Below, in pieces: positions 49,129 to 58,527 of a DNA stretch of 64,000 bases. Positions within the stretch are counted from its first letter, which is position 1. Each line of letters starts with the position of its first letter. The notes under the pieces are model-generated. The model had not been told where the DNA came from. It ran no database searches and saw only the letters and a list, made by a program, of their open reading frames with translations. The DNA comes from Planctomycetota bacterium. Lineage in GTDB: Bacteria; Planctomycetota; JAJSAM01; JAJVHW01. Made by a program: the position numbers and the translations under genes. The stretch is from positions 1 through 64,000 of the forward strand of contig JAJRPF010000005.1 in the NCBI GenBank assembly GCA_024280885.1. Direction: 5' to 3'.

Positions 49129-50013
49129 TCAGATCAAGAGGGCCCCTTGTTCGAGGGCCTTGCCGTGGCGGTCGAGGATCTCAAGGACCTGGTTGACGGC
49201 GGGGTCGGCGCGGCGGCGGACGGTGGCCAGGAGGTCGGCGGAGGTTTGGAGGAGGTCGGGGCGGCCGTAGCGGCGGACGCGGTCTTCGAAGTCGTCGAGG
49301 TCGGTGGGGATGTGGAGTGTGACGCGGGGGCCGAGGGCCTGGCGGAGGCGGAGGTATTCGTCGAGGCCGACGGGGTCGTAATCGCCCATGTGGAGGATCT
49401 GCGCGTCGTCGAGGGTCGTGAGCCAATCGATGACGCGTGTGGATAGACGGCCAGCGGCGTAGAGCGCTGCGTCGAGAGCCGGGAGCAGTTCGTCCACGTG
49501 CAGGAAGACCTCGAAGTTCTCGACGATGGCGAAGGTGCCGCTGAAGTGCCACGTGTACTCCTCGCTGAGCAGGGCTGACGCGACGCCACTGGCGCGTGTG
49601 GTGTCCGCGAGATGCAGTGTGACGCCGGGGCGCATGACGCATGGCTCGGCGGTGACCGTGGGGCCGTGCGTCAGGACGGCGTCGCCGAAGCCGCGCAGCA
49701 GGAGCGGCTCGGCTTCGAGTTGGCGACCGCGTTTCGAGTGGCCGACGTGCGACAGCGACGTGGCGCGCGGGGGCAGGTCGTCGTCTGCGTCCACGCTGAG
49801 TCCGGAGGGGTAGCGCGCAGCGATCCACGTGCGCAGTGCGGACTCGTCGGCGATGGTCACACGACGTCCGCGGCCGGCGCGCTCTTCGCGTAGCACGCCG
49901 GTACGAAAGAGCGGCCCGAGTGTGACGCGGGCGCGCTCTGAGAGCTTCGACGCGGCGAGCGTTCCCTCTCGCAGCAGTTCGAGGAGGCGACCGGCGAGTG
50001 CGTCAGGTTGCAT
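49129..50013 (-). CDS. jetD: Wadjet nuclease subunit JetD (DUF2220, Toprim)
   Basis: 294 aa. An N-terminal winged-helix-like part (residues 1-70) is followed by the topoisomerase VI A-like Toprim domain: acidic residue in FAIVENFEVFLHV near 165 and DxD in ILHMGDYDPVGLDEYLRL near 210. JetD cleaves plasmid DNA that JetABC has extruded and bent. It overlaps jetC by 11 bp and is last in the operon. At 294 aa it is shorter than the type I JetD proteins I know of (near 380-400), mainly in the N-terminal arm. Confidence 0.9.
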   Translation of the reverse strand: MQPDALAGRLLELLREGTLAASKLSERARVTLGPLFRTGVLREERAGRGRRVTIADESALRTWIAARYPSGLSVDADDDLPPRATSLSHVGHSKRGRQLEAEPLLLRGFGDAVLTHGPTVTAEPCVMRPGVTLHLADTTRASGVASALLSEEYTWHFSGTFAIVENFEVFLHVDELLPALDAALYAAGRLSTRVIDWLTTLDDAQILHMGDYDPVGLDEYLRLRQALGPRVTLHIPTDLDDFEDRVRRYGRPDLLQTSADLLATVRRRADPAVNQVLEILDRHGKALEQGALLI

Positions 50014-52870
50014 CGTCGGGGGGCGGCGCGGGTGCGTCGGTCGTGTCGGGATGGTGGATCGTGAGGCGGGCGGCGTCGTCGAGGACCAGACCGCCCTTGG
50101 CGTTCGGGATGAGGAAGTAGAGGCGCTCGACGCAATCGCGCGCTTCGGGGCTGGCGACGACGGGCACGAAACCCATGGCCTTGGCGTGTTCGATCAAAGC
50201 GCGCAGGTTCTTGTCGTCGAGGGTGGCGACCTCGTCGAGGAAGAAGGGCATCGAGACGTCTGTGTCGGCGAGCAGCATCTTCAGGAGTTCGAGGTGGACG
50301 AGCACTTTGATGGTCGTGCTAGTGCCCTGGGACTCGATCTGACTCAGCGACGCGAACGTCTTCTCGCGGCCGTTGCGATCGACGATCCGGAAGCGAATGC
50401 CAAAGAGCTGGTGGACGTCGATCTCGGGGCGATCTTCGAGCCATCTCTGCACATCGGCGTAGGCGCGCGTGCGCCCTCCGGCGGCGCCGAAGAGCGGGGC
50501 TTCGTCGAGATCGACGACGGCGCGTAGACGTGCGATCAGATCGTCCTGGCGGACGAGCAAGACCTCCACACGTTCGAGGTTCGAGACCTTGCGGAGAGCG
50601 AGTGCGCGATTGAGCTTGCGGACGTGGTCGCCGAGGGAGTCCACACCGCGCAGGAGTCCGTTGAAGCGCGACTTGACCGTGGTGACGATCTTCGACCACA
50701 TCTCCTGCACGGCGGCTTCGCGGTCGGGGATGGCGTCGAGCGCGTCGCGCAGAGTGGCGATGGTCTCGTCCTCGGTGGCCCGGCGGTAGCGGCCGCTCGT
50801 CTCGGTCTCGACCTCGCGGGATGCGTGTTCGAAGCGGCCGTGCGCGCGGCGCTCGCGGTCGCGTCCGCGCTCGTAGCGGTCGAGTTGCTCGTCGAGTGGT
50901 GTGTCGAGCTGTCCGTCGAGTGGGCCCGTCGACCGACCGGCGTCGGCGGTGGAGGGGGCGTCGATCGCCGAGGGCTCGGCGCGACCCGAAACTTCGGCCT
51001 CCTCGGCTTCCCCGGCGTTCGCGTGCTCCTCGGGAGCGCCCGCGTGCGCCGGGCACCATTCCGACGGCGGCGGGACGAGGCGCGACGTGCGCGCCGTGAG
51101 GTCGGCGACGCGCGTCTCGGCGGCACGTGCCTCGCGCTCTGCGTTGGCCGCCGCGACGTGGGCCGCCTCGACGCGCATGCGGGCGGTATCCTGTGCTTTC
51201 GAGACGCCCGCGAGTTCTGCGCGGAGGCTCTCACGTAGGGCGGTCTTTGCCTCGCGTGATTCCTCGTTGCGTTGCCATTCTTCGAAGTGGATGCGACGCG
51301 CACGACGCACGCCGAGCTCGGTGTCGAAGCCCGCTGCCTCGCGGCGCAACTCCTCTATCCGTTCGAGATCCGCGAGACGGCGCGACACCTCGTCGATTTC
51401 CTTCTGCGTTCCCGTGAGTCGCGTGCGGACCGTCTCCAGGTCTTCGTAGTCGGCGAAGGGGGAGGCGTCGCCGAGCGCGTCGGCGGGGATGCGGAGGCCA
51501 GCGCCATGGAACGCGCCGTTGGTGAAGTGCGCTGCGATCTCGCGAAGCCGCTTGTCGAGCGCCTTCGCGTCGTCGATCTCAATGCCGCCCTCGGCGATGA
51601 AAGCGCCGAGGAGAGCGGGGTTGAGGAGACGGAACACTTCGGCGAGCGTGGCCTCGTCGAGTGCGGATTCCGTGCGCAGCCAGGTGACGACGGCCTCGGA
51701 GAAGCGCTCGACGAGCGCTGCGTCGCGTGTCGCGTCGGACTTGAGCGAGCGGAGGCGTTGCGCGAGGTGCGCGCGATCGCCGGTCTGGGACTGACTGATG
51801 CGGGCTCCGAGCGCGTCGCGGCGGCGTTGCAACTCGACGACGGCCTGGGCCTCGAGTTGCGGCTGAAAGTCCTTGAAGCGCTCGCGTTGCGTGTCCAGAT
51901 CGGTCAGGAAGGCGACCACGCGCCCTTCGTCGCCAGCGAGCGATTGGAGACGTGCGCCGAGTTCCTGAAACTCCTCTTTGGCGCTGGTGGCGATGTCGTT
52001 CGCGGTCTGCGTGCGTGCCTTCGACGCGAGGATGGTGGCGGCGAGCCCGGCGCGTTCGGTGCCGAGTGCGACGTCCAGTGCGCGCCAGCGGGCGACGAGT
52101 TCGTTGCGGATCACGCAGCGCTCGTCGAAGGCCTCGACCAACCCGTCGAGCTGGGGCTTCACGCGTTTCAGGCGCTCGACCCGTTCGAGTTGGCGTGTCA
52201 GCTTGTCGTAGAGACCTGCCACCTCGCTACGCAGGTCCACGCGGCGGTCGCGCGGGTCGATGCGTGCGCCGTCGACGAAGAGGTTCTTGAGGTCGTTCTG
52301 GTCCAAGCGGGCCAGCCGCAGCAGGTTGCGGAAGAGAACGTGGAAGCTGCCGTACGCAGATGTGCGCCGCAGTGGAAGGATGTGCAGTGGTGCGCGTCCG
52401 CCGGTGGACGTCCCGAGGAGACTCTTACGCAGCCCCTGCGCTTCGAGTGTGTCCATGTCGAACTCGACGAGGCGGGTGCGGATCTCCTCCCACGTGCGCA
52501 CGGATCCGTTGTCGATGAAGTGCTCGCGCGCGTAGGCGCCGCGGTAGACGAGGCGCTGGAACTCGTAGCCGCGCGCGGGCCCGAGCCCGCGGATGGCGAC
52601 GACCTGCAATCCACTCGGCGTGTCGCATTCGAAGAGGACGAAGCTATTCGACTCGGGGAAGTAGTGGCGGCGCGTGTCGGGGGATGGATGCGCAAAGTGC
52701 ATCCGGTCGATGCGGTCGATGTAGAGGAATTGGAGCGCCGCGATCAGCGACGTCTTCCCCGCGTTGTTGGGCGCGACGAGATGGACGGCCTCGTCGAGTT
52801 CCAGCTCCGCGTAGTCGTAGCCCGCGGAACGGATGAGAATGAGGCGACGGGGACCGACTCCGGCGCTCAT
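50003..52870 (-). CDS. jetC: Wadjet SMC-like ATPase JetC
   Basis: 955 aa, MukB/SMC architecture. The N-terminal head has Walker A APNNAGKTS (33-41, K39). Long coiled coils occupy about 220-420 and 480-800, interrupted by a small hinge and containing a Ser/Thr/Pro-rich insert near 600-640 (DAPSTADAGRSTGPLDGQL). The C-terminal head has Walker B MPFFLDEVATLDD (874-886, E880). With JetA (kleisin) and JetB (KITE) it forms a loop-extruding motor that recognises closed circular plasmids. Overlaps jetB by 4 bp (ATGA). Shorter than typical type I JetC (about 1,100), so a compact subtype. Confidence 0.93.
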   Translation of the reverse strand: MSAGVGPRRLILIRSAGYDYAELELDEAVHLVAPNNAGKTSLIAALQFLYIDRIDRMHFAHPSPDTRRHYFPESNSFVLFECDTPSGLQVVAIRGLGPARGYEFQRLVYRGAYAREHFIDNGSVRTWEEIRTRLVEFDMDTLEAQGLRKSLLGTSTGGRAPLHILPLRRTSAYGSFHVLFRNLLRLARLDQNDLKNLFVDGARIDPRDRRVDLRSEVAGLYDKLTRQLERVERLKRVKPQLDGLVEAFDERCVIRNELVARWRALDVALGTERAGLAATILASKARTQTANDIATSAKEEFQELGARLQSLAGDEGRVVAFLTDLDTQRERFKDFQPQLEAQAVVELQRRRDALGARISQSQTGDRAHLAQRLRSLKSDATRDAALVERFSEAVVTWLRTESALDEATLAEVFRLLNPALLGAFIAEGGIEIDDAKALDKRLREIAAHFTNGAFHGAGLRIPADALGDASPFADYEDLETVRTRLTGTQKEIDEVSRRLADLERIEELRREAAGFDTELGVRRARRIHFEEWQRNEESREAKTALRESLRAELAGVSKAQDTARMRVEAAHVAAANAEREARAAETRVADLTARTSRLVPPPSEWCPAHAGAPEEHANAGEAEEAEVSGRAEPSAIDAPSTADAGRSTGPLDGQLDTPLDEQLDRYERGRDRERRAHGRFEHASREVETETSGRYRRATEDETIATLRDALDAIPDREAAVQEMWSKIVTTVKSRFNGLLRGVDSLGDHVRKLNRALALRKVSNLERVEVLLVRQDDLIARLRAVVDLDEAPLFGAAGGRTRAYADVQRWLEDRPEIDVHQLFGIRFRIVDRNGREKTFASLSQIESQGTSTTIKVLVHLELLKMLLADTDVSMPFFLDEVATLDDKNLRALIEHAKAMGFVPVVASPEARDCVERLYFLIPNAKGGLVLDDAARLTIHHPDTTDAPAPPPDDAT

Positions 52871-53478
52871 GACGCGCTCCCGCCGGGCGTGTCGGCGTCC
52901 GTGTCGTCACCGGTCTCCGTGTCGGCGTTGCGACCGTGGGACTCGTGCTCTTCCAGCACGTCGCGGCAGAGGTCGAGGAAGCGCCAGGCCGCGACGCGGA
53001 AACGGAAGCGTTCGTCGTCGATGCGTTCTGTGAAACCGAGTCGCTCCATGCGCTTCAGGACATCGGTGAGTGCATCGGGAGTCGGGATTCCGACCTCGGC
53101 CATGCAGGCGCGCCAGCTCTCGCGCGTGAAGTGCGGCAACTCGGCGATGCGGTGTCCCGCGGTGTCGAAGACTGTGTCCTCCAGGTCGCGTCCGTCGTCG
53201 GACCAGGCCTCGACGAGCACGAAGAAGAAGACCGCCTGCGCGGAGGCTTCTTTGCCGAGATCGGCGTCCGAGCGGAAGTAGCAGAAGCCGCGCGCGTGAT
53301 CGACCAGATCGAAGCCGAGCGCGGCGAAGAGCCGGGTGTAGTCGCTCATCCGATCGCGGAGAGCGAGATAGAGCGCGCCGTCTTCCGCGCAGACATGACG
53401 TCCGCTGCGCAGGCGCTCGAAGAGATCCTGGAGATGGGTCAGGTCGGCGAGGCTGTCGCCTATGCGGTCGTCGCTCAT
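52867..53478 (-). CDS. jetB: Wadjet KITE subunit JetB (MukE-like)
   Basis: 203 aa with winged-helix pairs, for example YTRLFAALGFDLVDHARGFC and VLKRMERLGFTERIDDERFR, typical of MukE/JetB (DUF4194). A hydrophilic acidic tail (TETGDDTDADTPGG) follows. It binds the JetA kleisin and modulates the JetC motor. Start and stop overlap its neighbours by ATGA, so the operon is translationally coupled. Confidence 0.9.
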   Translation of the reverse strand: MSDDRIGDSLADLTHLQDLFERLRSGRHVCAEDGALYLALRDRMSDYTRLFAALGFDLVDHARGFCYFRSDADLGKEASAQAVFFFVLVEAWSDDGRDLEDTVFDTAGHRIAELPHFTRESWRACMAEVGIPTPDALTDVLKRMERLGFTERIDDERFRFRVAAWRFLDLCRDVLEEHESHGRNADTETGDDTDADTPGGSAS

Positions 53479-54728
53479 ACGGGGGCGCGCTCCAGATCGG
53501 TTTCCTCGATGCTCATGCGCTTCAATCGGACGGGGCGCGCGCGCAGTTCGACGTCGCGCCCTGCGTAGCGTTGCTCGGGACGTTTCGCACTCGTGTCCAC
53601 GCGTCCGAACTCGCCCGAGACGATGCGTCCGTAGGCGCGCAACTGGGTCTTGAGCGGGGCGTCCTTCCAGTGTTCGAGCACGAGCGCCAGGACGTCGTCA
53701 ATCGGGGCGCGTTCGAAGAGTGCCGCTGCGAGTTCGGCGCGCGGGATGAGCGGTTGCGGCGGCGTCGTTTGGGATGGCGCGATCTCGTAACGGCCGGCCG
53801 GTTCGTATCCGACGAGCGCGGCCAGGCGCGCGCGGAGGCGCTCGTCGGAGACCAGCGAGCGCGGGCGCCAGCCGGCGATGCAGAGGCGGGCTTCGAGACG
53901 CAGGGCCGCGGCGCCTTCGGTGCGGATCGCGGAGAGTGCCAGTGCCGCACCGCGCACCCAGAACGTCTCGCGCCGCAGGCGCTCGTAGAGCGGAGCCACT
54001 TCGTGCAACGCGGTCAGGAGGTCGGCGACGATGTCGCCGCGGATGCGCGTGAGGCGCGCTTCCGCGCGGCGCACGCTCTTCGTCAGCGGTCCGTGTGCGG
54101 CGAACTCGGTGGCCGTGGTCGCGAGGACGTGCTGTAGGGCGTCGAGCCGTTGTTGGACGGGGCCGTGGATCGCGACCAGGTCCTCGAGGGGCCGCAGATA
54201 GCCCTCCATCAGTCGTCGCACGATCTCGAAGCGTTCGACGGCGGTCATCGTCTCGGCGCCGGTGCGGACGGTGCGGACCTCGGAGACGACGGCCTCGCGG
54301 TTGGCGAGCGAGAGGCTCGCGAGCGACTCGAGGCTGTGGTCCAGATCGCGGACGGCGAACGAAGCTGTGCTGACTTCGCCCACCTCGATCGCGCTCTCGA
54401 TCTCGGCGCGTAGGCGGTCGAGAGCCGCGAGGTGTCCGCGCACGACCTCGGTACTCGCGATGCGCTGACGCTTCAGCAGCCATCCGAGGAGTTCCGCGAT
54501 GGGCCGCGATAACTCGAATACGTTGTCGGCGTCGGGGGCGGGCCGCAGCATGTCGAGCTCTTCGAGGCGGCGCCGGATGTGCTCGGGGCTGGGATCGTCC
54601 TCGCCGCGATGGCGCTCGATCAGGGCGTGCAGCAAACCCTCGTCAACCGCTTGCCGGTCGAAGAGATCGACGAGCAGCGCGTCGTTCTGCGACGCGAATT
54701 GGAAGAACGCGTGAGGGGAAACGGCCAT
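53475..54728 (-). CDS. jetA: Wadjet kleisin subunit JetA (MukF-like)
   Basis: 417 aa from ATG 54728, the first gene of jetABCD. The N-terminal winged helix (FFQFASQNDALLVDLFDRQA) is followed by long helices (LAALDRLRAEIESAIEVGEV and RRLMEGYLRPLEDLVAIHGP), a C-terminal winged-helix region and a basic end (RPVRLKRMSIEETD). The kleisin bridges the two JetC heads. GGAGG lies 10 bases before ATG 54728; a TTG at 54737 would add three residues. Upstream is 279 bp with no gene, presumably the operon promoter. Confidence 0.9.
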   Translation of the reverse strand: MAVSPHAFFQFASQNDALLVDLFDRQAVDEGLLHALIERHRGEDDPSPEHIRRRLEELDMLRPAPDADNVFELSRPIAELLGWLLKRQRIASTEVVRGHLAALDRLRAEIESAIEVGEVSTASFAVRDLDHSLESLASLSLANREAVVSEVRTVRTGAETMTAVERFEIVRRLMEGYLRPLEDLVAIHGPVQQRLDALQHVLATTATEFAAHGPLTKSVRRAEARLTRIRGDIVADLLTALHEVAPLYERLRRETFWVRGAALALSAIRTEGAAALRLEARLCIAGWRPRSLVSDERLRARLAALVGYEPAGRYEIAPSQTTPPQPLIPRAELAAALFERAPIDDVLALVLEHWKDAPLKTQLRAYGRIVSGEFGRVDTSAKRPEQRYAGRDVELRARPVRLKRMSIEETDLERAPV

Positions 54729-55007
54729 CCCGGGCAATCCTCCCTGTTCGTCCTTGATGCCATCTCTCGGGTCGTCGGTGCACCCGGTCGTTCACCTACG
54801 CGGTGGGGGCGGATGCCGGGCTCGCGACCGCGCGCGCGGTCACGAGACGGAGAACCGAGGCTATCCGGCAGGGGTGACACTCGGCGACGTCCGATTGTGG
54901 CTGGACGTGCGCAGGCGGGCACCGCATCCGTTACAAGGGACGTTCATGGTGTGTTGCTCTTACCGCTGCCGTTCGATCGTGCGCCGTTCGTTGCCGGGCG
55001 GTGCGCC

Positions 55008-58000
55008 GTGACGTCTGCCTTGCGTCGCGAACTGACCCGGGCGGCCTGCGTGGCCGCGGTCGGTCTGGGACTGGGCGTGGCCTTGGCGGCCGGGTGTCAG
55101 CGGCACGCAGTGGTCGGGGTGGCGACCTGGCTCAGCGGTGGGCGCGCGTGGATGCGGCCGGTCGTGGCGGTGCCCGCGCTCCCGGAGGACGAGCGGCTCG
55201 CCGCCGATCGGATGTTGCTGCCGGAGCTCCGCGCACTTGTCCGTGAGGGGCGTGCGGTCGATGCGCTCGCGCGGGCAGAGACGTACGTTGCGTCCGGCGA
55301 GTCCTCGCTCCTGATGCGTGTCGAGGCGAAGGCCCTGTCGAGGGTGGTGGAGGGGCGGGAGCGTGGCGCGCCGCGCGCGTCGTCAGAGGCCGGTGATCGG
55401 GCTGCGGTCTCCGTGCAGCGGGACCCTGCGTTCGTGGATACGCTCTTTGCCTTCACGCCGGACGGACTGGGAGTGCGCGGTGATCCTGGTCGCGAACATG
55501 CCGCTGCGTTCCTCTGGGAAGTGCTCATCGAAGGCGGCGTCGAGAAGGGGCTCCGGGACGAAGTCGTCGCTGCTCTCGCAGATCGGATCGGTGACGATGC
55601 CGGCGCGCTTGTCGGTGTACTGTCTGTGCTCGGCTCGCTCCGTACGTTGGTCACGGATGAGCCTGAGACGTGGCCTCTGACGCAGGCTCTCGCGAACTTG
55701 GACGGCCTCGTCTGCCAAGCGGTACTCGATCGAGCGGATGCGACGCCGCTCCGTGGTGGACTCGCGGAGGCTGCGCGTGACGGTGCGCGTTCGGTGCGCG
55801 AGCGGGCCTTCGCCGCGATGGCGTTGGCGCAACTTGCCGATCTGCCGGTGGCGCTCGGGCGCGCGCTGCCGCTCGACGATGCCGAGGCGGCGGCGTATCC
55901 GATCGCGGCGACCCTGGCAGCGTGGGAGAGCGTGCGGGGACTTCCGGTACACGCTGCGTTCGTGATGCGGATCCGGATTGCGCTTCGCGAACTCCGTCGC
56001 CCGGAGAGCGATGGCGCGTCCGTCGAGGTCGGCACGACGACCGACACCTTGCGGACTTGGTTGCGAGCTCACCTCGGCGGTGTAAGGGGCGGCCCACGGG
56101 GTCGTCTCGTCGAGGTCGCCGATCGCATCGTGGCGGGAGAGCTCGATCCGCTGGAGCATCTCACGGCGTCACTTTCCGATGCGTACGCGGACTCTCCCGC
56201 GGATGTGCTCCGTGCGATGGAGAAAGACACGGCGCTGCGCCTTCCTCTCCACCATCTCCTCACGTTGCAAGGCGCGGCCGGTACGTCGCGGGCACCGCAG
56301 AGAACTGCGTGGACGCAGTGGTCGGGCATCGTCATGGCGTGGCGTCGCGTACTCGGATTCGCGGATGCGCCCTGGATCTTGCGGGTTGCGCGACTCGATC
56401 GCCGGCTCGACGGTCTGACGCTCGTGGACGAGACACGACACGAGGTCTTCGCCGGGCAGCAGGTCGTGCTCTCGTGGACCGGGAGATTCCGGGATGACAC
56501 GCGTCCGTCATTGACCTGGGATCCGCCGGGGACGCTGGTCGAGTCGGCTCCCTGTGGCGATGTGAGGTCGCTGCTGCGCATGACGCTGACGTGGAGCGAT
56601 GACGGGGCGCGCGTCACTCTGAACGCCGTGGAGTCGGTGACGCGCTACCCGGGCGGCGGGAGTGCGCAGAGTATGTCGGGCGGGAACTGGCAGGCGCGGT
56701 TGCCGATGGTTCTGACGCCGTTCGCCGGTTCGCCCACGACGGAGAGCCGGCGCGCGTTCCTGATCACGGCGGAGCCGACGGTCGGCGTCGGTGTGGATGG
56801 TGTGGACTCGGAGGAGGGCGTGAGTGACTTGGAGGACTTCACGCTGGACGACTGGCGGCGTCGCGCGCTCGCCTCGTTTGCGAGAGCGGAGGGGAGTGTG
56901 AGACGGCTGGGCGCGCGGTTCGCGCGGAGGGACTCGTTGCAGGCGATCGGCAGCGCGTTCGCGTTGCTTCGACCGGAGTTCGACTACGCTCGACTGGATG
57001 CGCTCTGGCCCGTGACCCGATCGTCGAACTCCACGTTCTCACGCGCGATGGCCTTCGCCGGGCAGCGCGTGCTGGTGGTGGATACACCGGGCGGACAGCC
57101 GACTCCGAGTGAAGCCGCGCGGGCGCTCTATCGACGCGATGTCGCCGAGTTGGCTCTCGACGCGCCGGTGAAGGAGGTTCGCGACGCGATGGCGTGGCTG
57201 CTCAGCAGCGAGAAGCGGCCGCGCGGTGCTCTGGCCGACGAGTTGATCGAGTTTGCTGCCGCGGAGCCGGGGCGTCTGCCCGATGCGGTGGTGGTGGCGG
57301 CGAAGGCAGCTCTCGCGAAGGACGCGGCACGCAGCGGAGACTACATATTCAGGAACACTGCGTACGTTCTGTGGGGACTTGGGGCGATGTTCCTGTTCGC
57401 GACGATTGTGCGCTTGAGGCGACCGCATGGCGCGCGGGGTACGGCGGCGATGCTCTTGGTCGTGGCCATCTTGATTGCGGAGATGCGCATCGTGATCGGT
57501 GGCGTGGACTACCTGCCCGCGTCGGCCGGTTGGGCGCTTGCGGCGCTGGCTGTCTGGTGTGTCGGGCGCGGGCGGGCGGAGAACCAGGTGCGCGTCGCGG
57601 CCGGTGCGTTCGCGGTCGCGGCGGTGGGGAGCGTGCTCGGGACGTTCGTCGGCGTGATGGCGGAGATTGTGTCGTCGGTGGCGGCGTTGGTCGGGTGTCT
57701 GGCGATCGCGGCGTTGACTCCCGCGCTGCTGCGTGGGCTGGCGCCGCGAGGGACGCGCGACACGGCTCCGCGGCGTCCGGTGCGCGGATCGGGTTGGCGG
57801 CTTGCGGTGCGCGCGACGGTCGGTGCGTTACTGGCAGGGGGAGTCGTGATCGTGGCCATGTCCCAGAGTGGCGGACGTTCGGCTGCGGTCATGTTGTTTG
57901 CCGCGCCGGTCTTGGCGCTCTGTGGTGGGGTCGTCCTGTGGCGCATCCATCTGGCGCGCGGCGACAGGGCGACCGCGCTGCCGCTGCTCTTCGTCGTCGG

Positions 58001-58208
58001 ACTCGCCGTCCCGACGTTGGTTCTTCTGTGCGGGCAGGTGGGCGTGCGTCTCTGGCCGGATGCGGGATCGCGGATGTTGCCGGATCCGTTGGACTCGATC
58101 GCGTACACGTCGATGGCTGCGGCGCTGGCGTTCGTTCTGCTGCGCAACCTCGACGCGGCGCGAGTCCGAGGGCGCGCGGACGCGGCGCATGCGGCGGCAT
58201 CTGATTGA
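55008..58208 (+). CDS. Large lipoprotein/membrane protein of unknown function
   Basis: 1066 aa. GTG start followed by a lipobox (VGLGLGVALAAGC). Residues 50-780 are mostly helical, with a beta region near 480-600 (HEVFAGQQVVLSWTGRF). The last 270 residues hold seven or so membrane helices, for example YVLWGLGAMFLFATIVRL, TAAMLLVVAILIAEMRIVIG and VLALCGGVVLWRIHLARG. No domain recognised. It is divergent from jetA and shares its promoter region, which may be coincidence. A long open frame upstream of 55008 has no ribosome binding site. Confidence 0.75.
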   Translation: MTSALRRELTRAACVAAVGLGLGVALAAGCQRHAVVGVATWLSGGRAWMRPVVAVPALPEDERLAADRMLLPELRALVREGRAVDALARAETYVASGESSLLMRVEAKALSRVVEGRERGAPRASSEAGDRAAVSVQRDPAFVDTLFAFTPDGLGVRGDPGREHAAAFLWEVLIEGGVEKGLRDEVVAALADRIGDDAGALVGVLSVLGSLRTLVTDEPETWPLTQALANLDGLVCQAVLDRADATPLRGGLAEAARDGARSVRERAFAAMALAQLADLPVALGRALPLDDAEAAAYPIAATLAAWESVRGLPVHAAFVMRIRIALRELRRPESDGASVEVGTTTDTLRTWLRAHLGGVRGGPRGRLVEVADRIVAGELDPLEHLTASLSDAYADSPADVLRAMEKDTALRLPLHHLLTLQGAAGTSRAPQRTAWTQWSGIVMAWRRVLGFADAPWILRVARLDRRLDGLTLVDETRHEVFAGQQVVLSWTGRFRDDTRPSLTWDPPGTLVESAPCGDVRSLLRMTLTWSDDGARVTLNAVESVTRYPGGGSAQSMSGGNWQARLPMVLTPFAGSPTTESRRAFLITAEPTVGVGVDGVDSEEGVSDLEDFTLDDWRRRALASFARAEGSVRRLGARFARRDSLQAIGSAFALLRPEFDYARLDALWPVTRSSNSTFSRAMAFAGQRVLVVDTPGGQPTPSEAARALYRRDVAELALDAPVKEVRDAMAWLLSSEKRPRGALADELIEFAAAEPGRLPDAVVVAAKAALAKDAARSGDYIFRNTAYVLWGLGAMFLFATIVRLRRPHGARGTAAMLLVVAILIAEMRIVIGGVDYLPASAGWALAALAVWCVGRGRAENQVRVAAGAFAVAAVGSVLGTFVGVMAEIVSSVAALVGCLAIAALTPALLRGLAPRGTRDTAPRRPVRGSGWRLAVRATVGALLAGGVVIVAMSQSGGRSAAVMLFAAPVLALCGGVVLWRIHLARGDRATALPLLFVVGLAVPTLVLLCGQVGVRLWPDAGSRMLPDPLDSIAYTSMAAALAFVLLRNLDAARVRGRADAAHAAASD

Positions 58209-58299
58209 TGCTGCCGAGTGGCGTTCTGGGGAGTGGATCTGCCTGGAGAGAGCGTCGTCTCTCGGATCGTACCCTCCGTGGGCGTCGGCGGGCTACGTT

Positions 58300-58351
58300 G
58301 CCTCGACAAGAGACGTCGTTGCTCCGCCGCCGACTGGGGACGGCGGGGCGT
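58300..58351 (+). repeat. Repeat family D, copy 2
   Basis: Begins GCCTCGACAAGAGACGTCGT; matches 30814-30865 in reverse orientation. Looser similarity continues right to CTCGCCGGGTACCATCCACG at 58439. The rest of the 58,209-58,527 gap has no gene. Confidence 0.55.
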
Positions 58352-58527
58352 CTTCTCGAGTTCGCCGGAGATGCCCCGTGGTCCCCGTCGAGCGGCGGAC
58401 CGAGGGCGTCGCAGTCGCTGAGCCAGTTGGACCGCCCCTCGCCGGGTACCATCCACGTCAAACTCGCGGCCTCGTCATGGCTCTGATCCAATGCCGCAGT
58501 GTTGCCGCTCAGAAGTGAACCTGATGG

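Noticed and set aside
51272..53281. 669-codon plus-strand frame antisense to jetC/jetB
   Set aside because: Mirrors the coding bias of the Wadjet genes; no motif or start signal.
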